Part shown: piece by piece, positions 5,536 through 5,889 of the stretch | How positions within the stretch are numbered: position 1 is the first letter of the stretch | How the letters are laid out: every line of letters begins with the position of its first letter | Notes under the pieces: model-generated | The model's input: the letters and a program-made list of their open reading frames with translations, nothing else | Database searches by the model: none | Told to the model about the DNA's origin: nothing | Translations under genes and position numbers: made by a program | NCBI GenBank assembly: GCA_943326975.2 | Contig: CALPVI020000130.1 | Location: 1-5,889 of the forward strand | Origin: Actinomyces viscosus | GTDB lineage: Bacteria; Bacteroidota; Bacteroidia; Flavobacteriales_D; Crocinitomicaceae | Length of the DNA stretch: 5,889 bases | Direction: 5' to 3'

Positions 5536-5889
5536 TTAATCCTCTTGTATCAAATTGCCGTACAATTCTTTCATTACGGATTTTATTTTTATTTGATGAG
5601 GTACTAGACGTAAGTTTTGGAGTTCAATAATTACTGTATCCTCTGGTTTATTATTCAATGAGATAACAATGGAATTAAGTCCGGTTTTATCTTCTTTTAA
5701 AATGATAGAATCTACTTCTAGACGAGTAATGGATTTTTCTCCTATTTCATTATCAAACCAGTTCAGCTCATCTTTTGAGATTGTAAGAAAGTCTTTTCGG
5801 TTACTTATTTTGTTATATACATATTTGAAAATAATCCAAATACAACATAATATAGTTAAAAAAATTGTAATGATAAAAGTAATTTGGTA
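5536..5889 (-). CDS. small membrane protein of unknown function, C-terminal part (runs off right edge)
   Basis: The frame is open from the right edge for 117 codons to the TAA at 5538-5536. No convincing start lies in the window (the only internal ATG is 12 codons from the end), so the 5' end is outside. The first visible residues (ITFIITIFLTILCCIWIIFKYVY, roughly 3-25) form one transmembrane helix. It is followed by a basic patch (NKISNRK) that places the rest in the cytoplasm by the positive-inside rule. The soluble part of about 90 residues alternates short beta-strand-like segments (FLTISKDELNW, ITRLEVDSIILKED, NSIVISLNN, DTVIIELQNL) and ends in a helix-like tail (IKIKSVMKELYGNLI). This pattern is compatible with a PH-like fold as in bacterial membrane-anchored PH-domain proteins, but no family is recognised. 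The gene converges on the tRNA-Arg locus and shares its terminator. Confidence 0.75.
   Translation of the reverse strand, partial: YQITFIITIFLTILCCIWIIFKYVYNKISNRKDFLTISKDELNWFDNEIGEKSITRLEVDSIILKEDKTGLNSIVISLNNKPEDTVIIELQNLRLVPHQIKIKSVMKELYGNLIQED

Overview
The window reads as chromosomal DNA of a Bacteroidota bacterium, most likely of the Flavobacteriia type. Four things point there: very AT-rich sequence; gene starts preceded by A-rich leaders instead of Shine-Dalgarno motifs; several matches to the Bacteroidota promoter pattern (TTTG, 19 bases, TAnnTTTG); and the N-terminal two thirds of a PorZ-type protein, a component of the type IX secretion system that is found only in this phylum.

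Layout. On the minus strand, positions 2949 to 1 hold an apparent operon in the order GT2 glycosyltransferase (2949-2230), SAM-dependent methyltransferase (2233-1535, overlapping by 4 bases), then porZ (1497 to beyond the left edge). An 83-base divergent promoter region (2950-3032) separates it from a plus-strand YfhO-family polytopic membrane protein (3033-5220). That gene is split into two frames by one extra T in a nine-T run at 4239-4247. Next come a promoter, two truncated tandem copies of the 5' part of a tRNA, the complete tRNA-Arg(UCG) at 5379-5452, and a bidirectional terminator (5455-5488). The C-terminal part of a small membrane protein converges from the right edge (5889-5536).

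How the genes may work together. In firmicutes a GT2 enzyme that loads sugar onto undecaprenyl phosphate (CsbB type) is paired with YfhO, a membrane enzyme thought to transfer that sugar to a cell-surface acceptor. Here a soluble GT2 of the polyprenyl-phosphate sugar synthase type and a YfhO-like protein are divergently transcribed. Two minus-strand genes downstream of the GT2 is porZ, whose Porphyromonas homologue handles anionic LPS for attachment to secreted cargo. A surface-glycan modification module beside porZ is a reasonable inference, but the sequence alone does not prove it.

The most unusual structure is the tRNA-Arg locus. About 100 bases of 49-50 base tandem repeats each begin with the first 19-20 bases of the tRNA, and the last copy runs into the intact gene. 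The second notable point is the homopolymer frameshift in the yfhO-like gene. There is no stretch over 300 bases without a gene.
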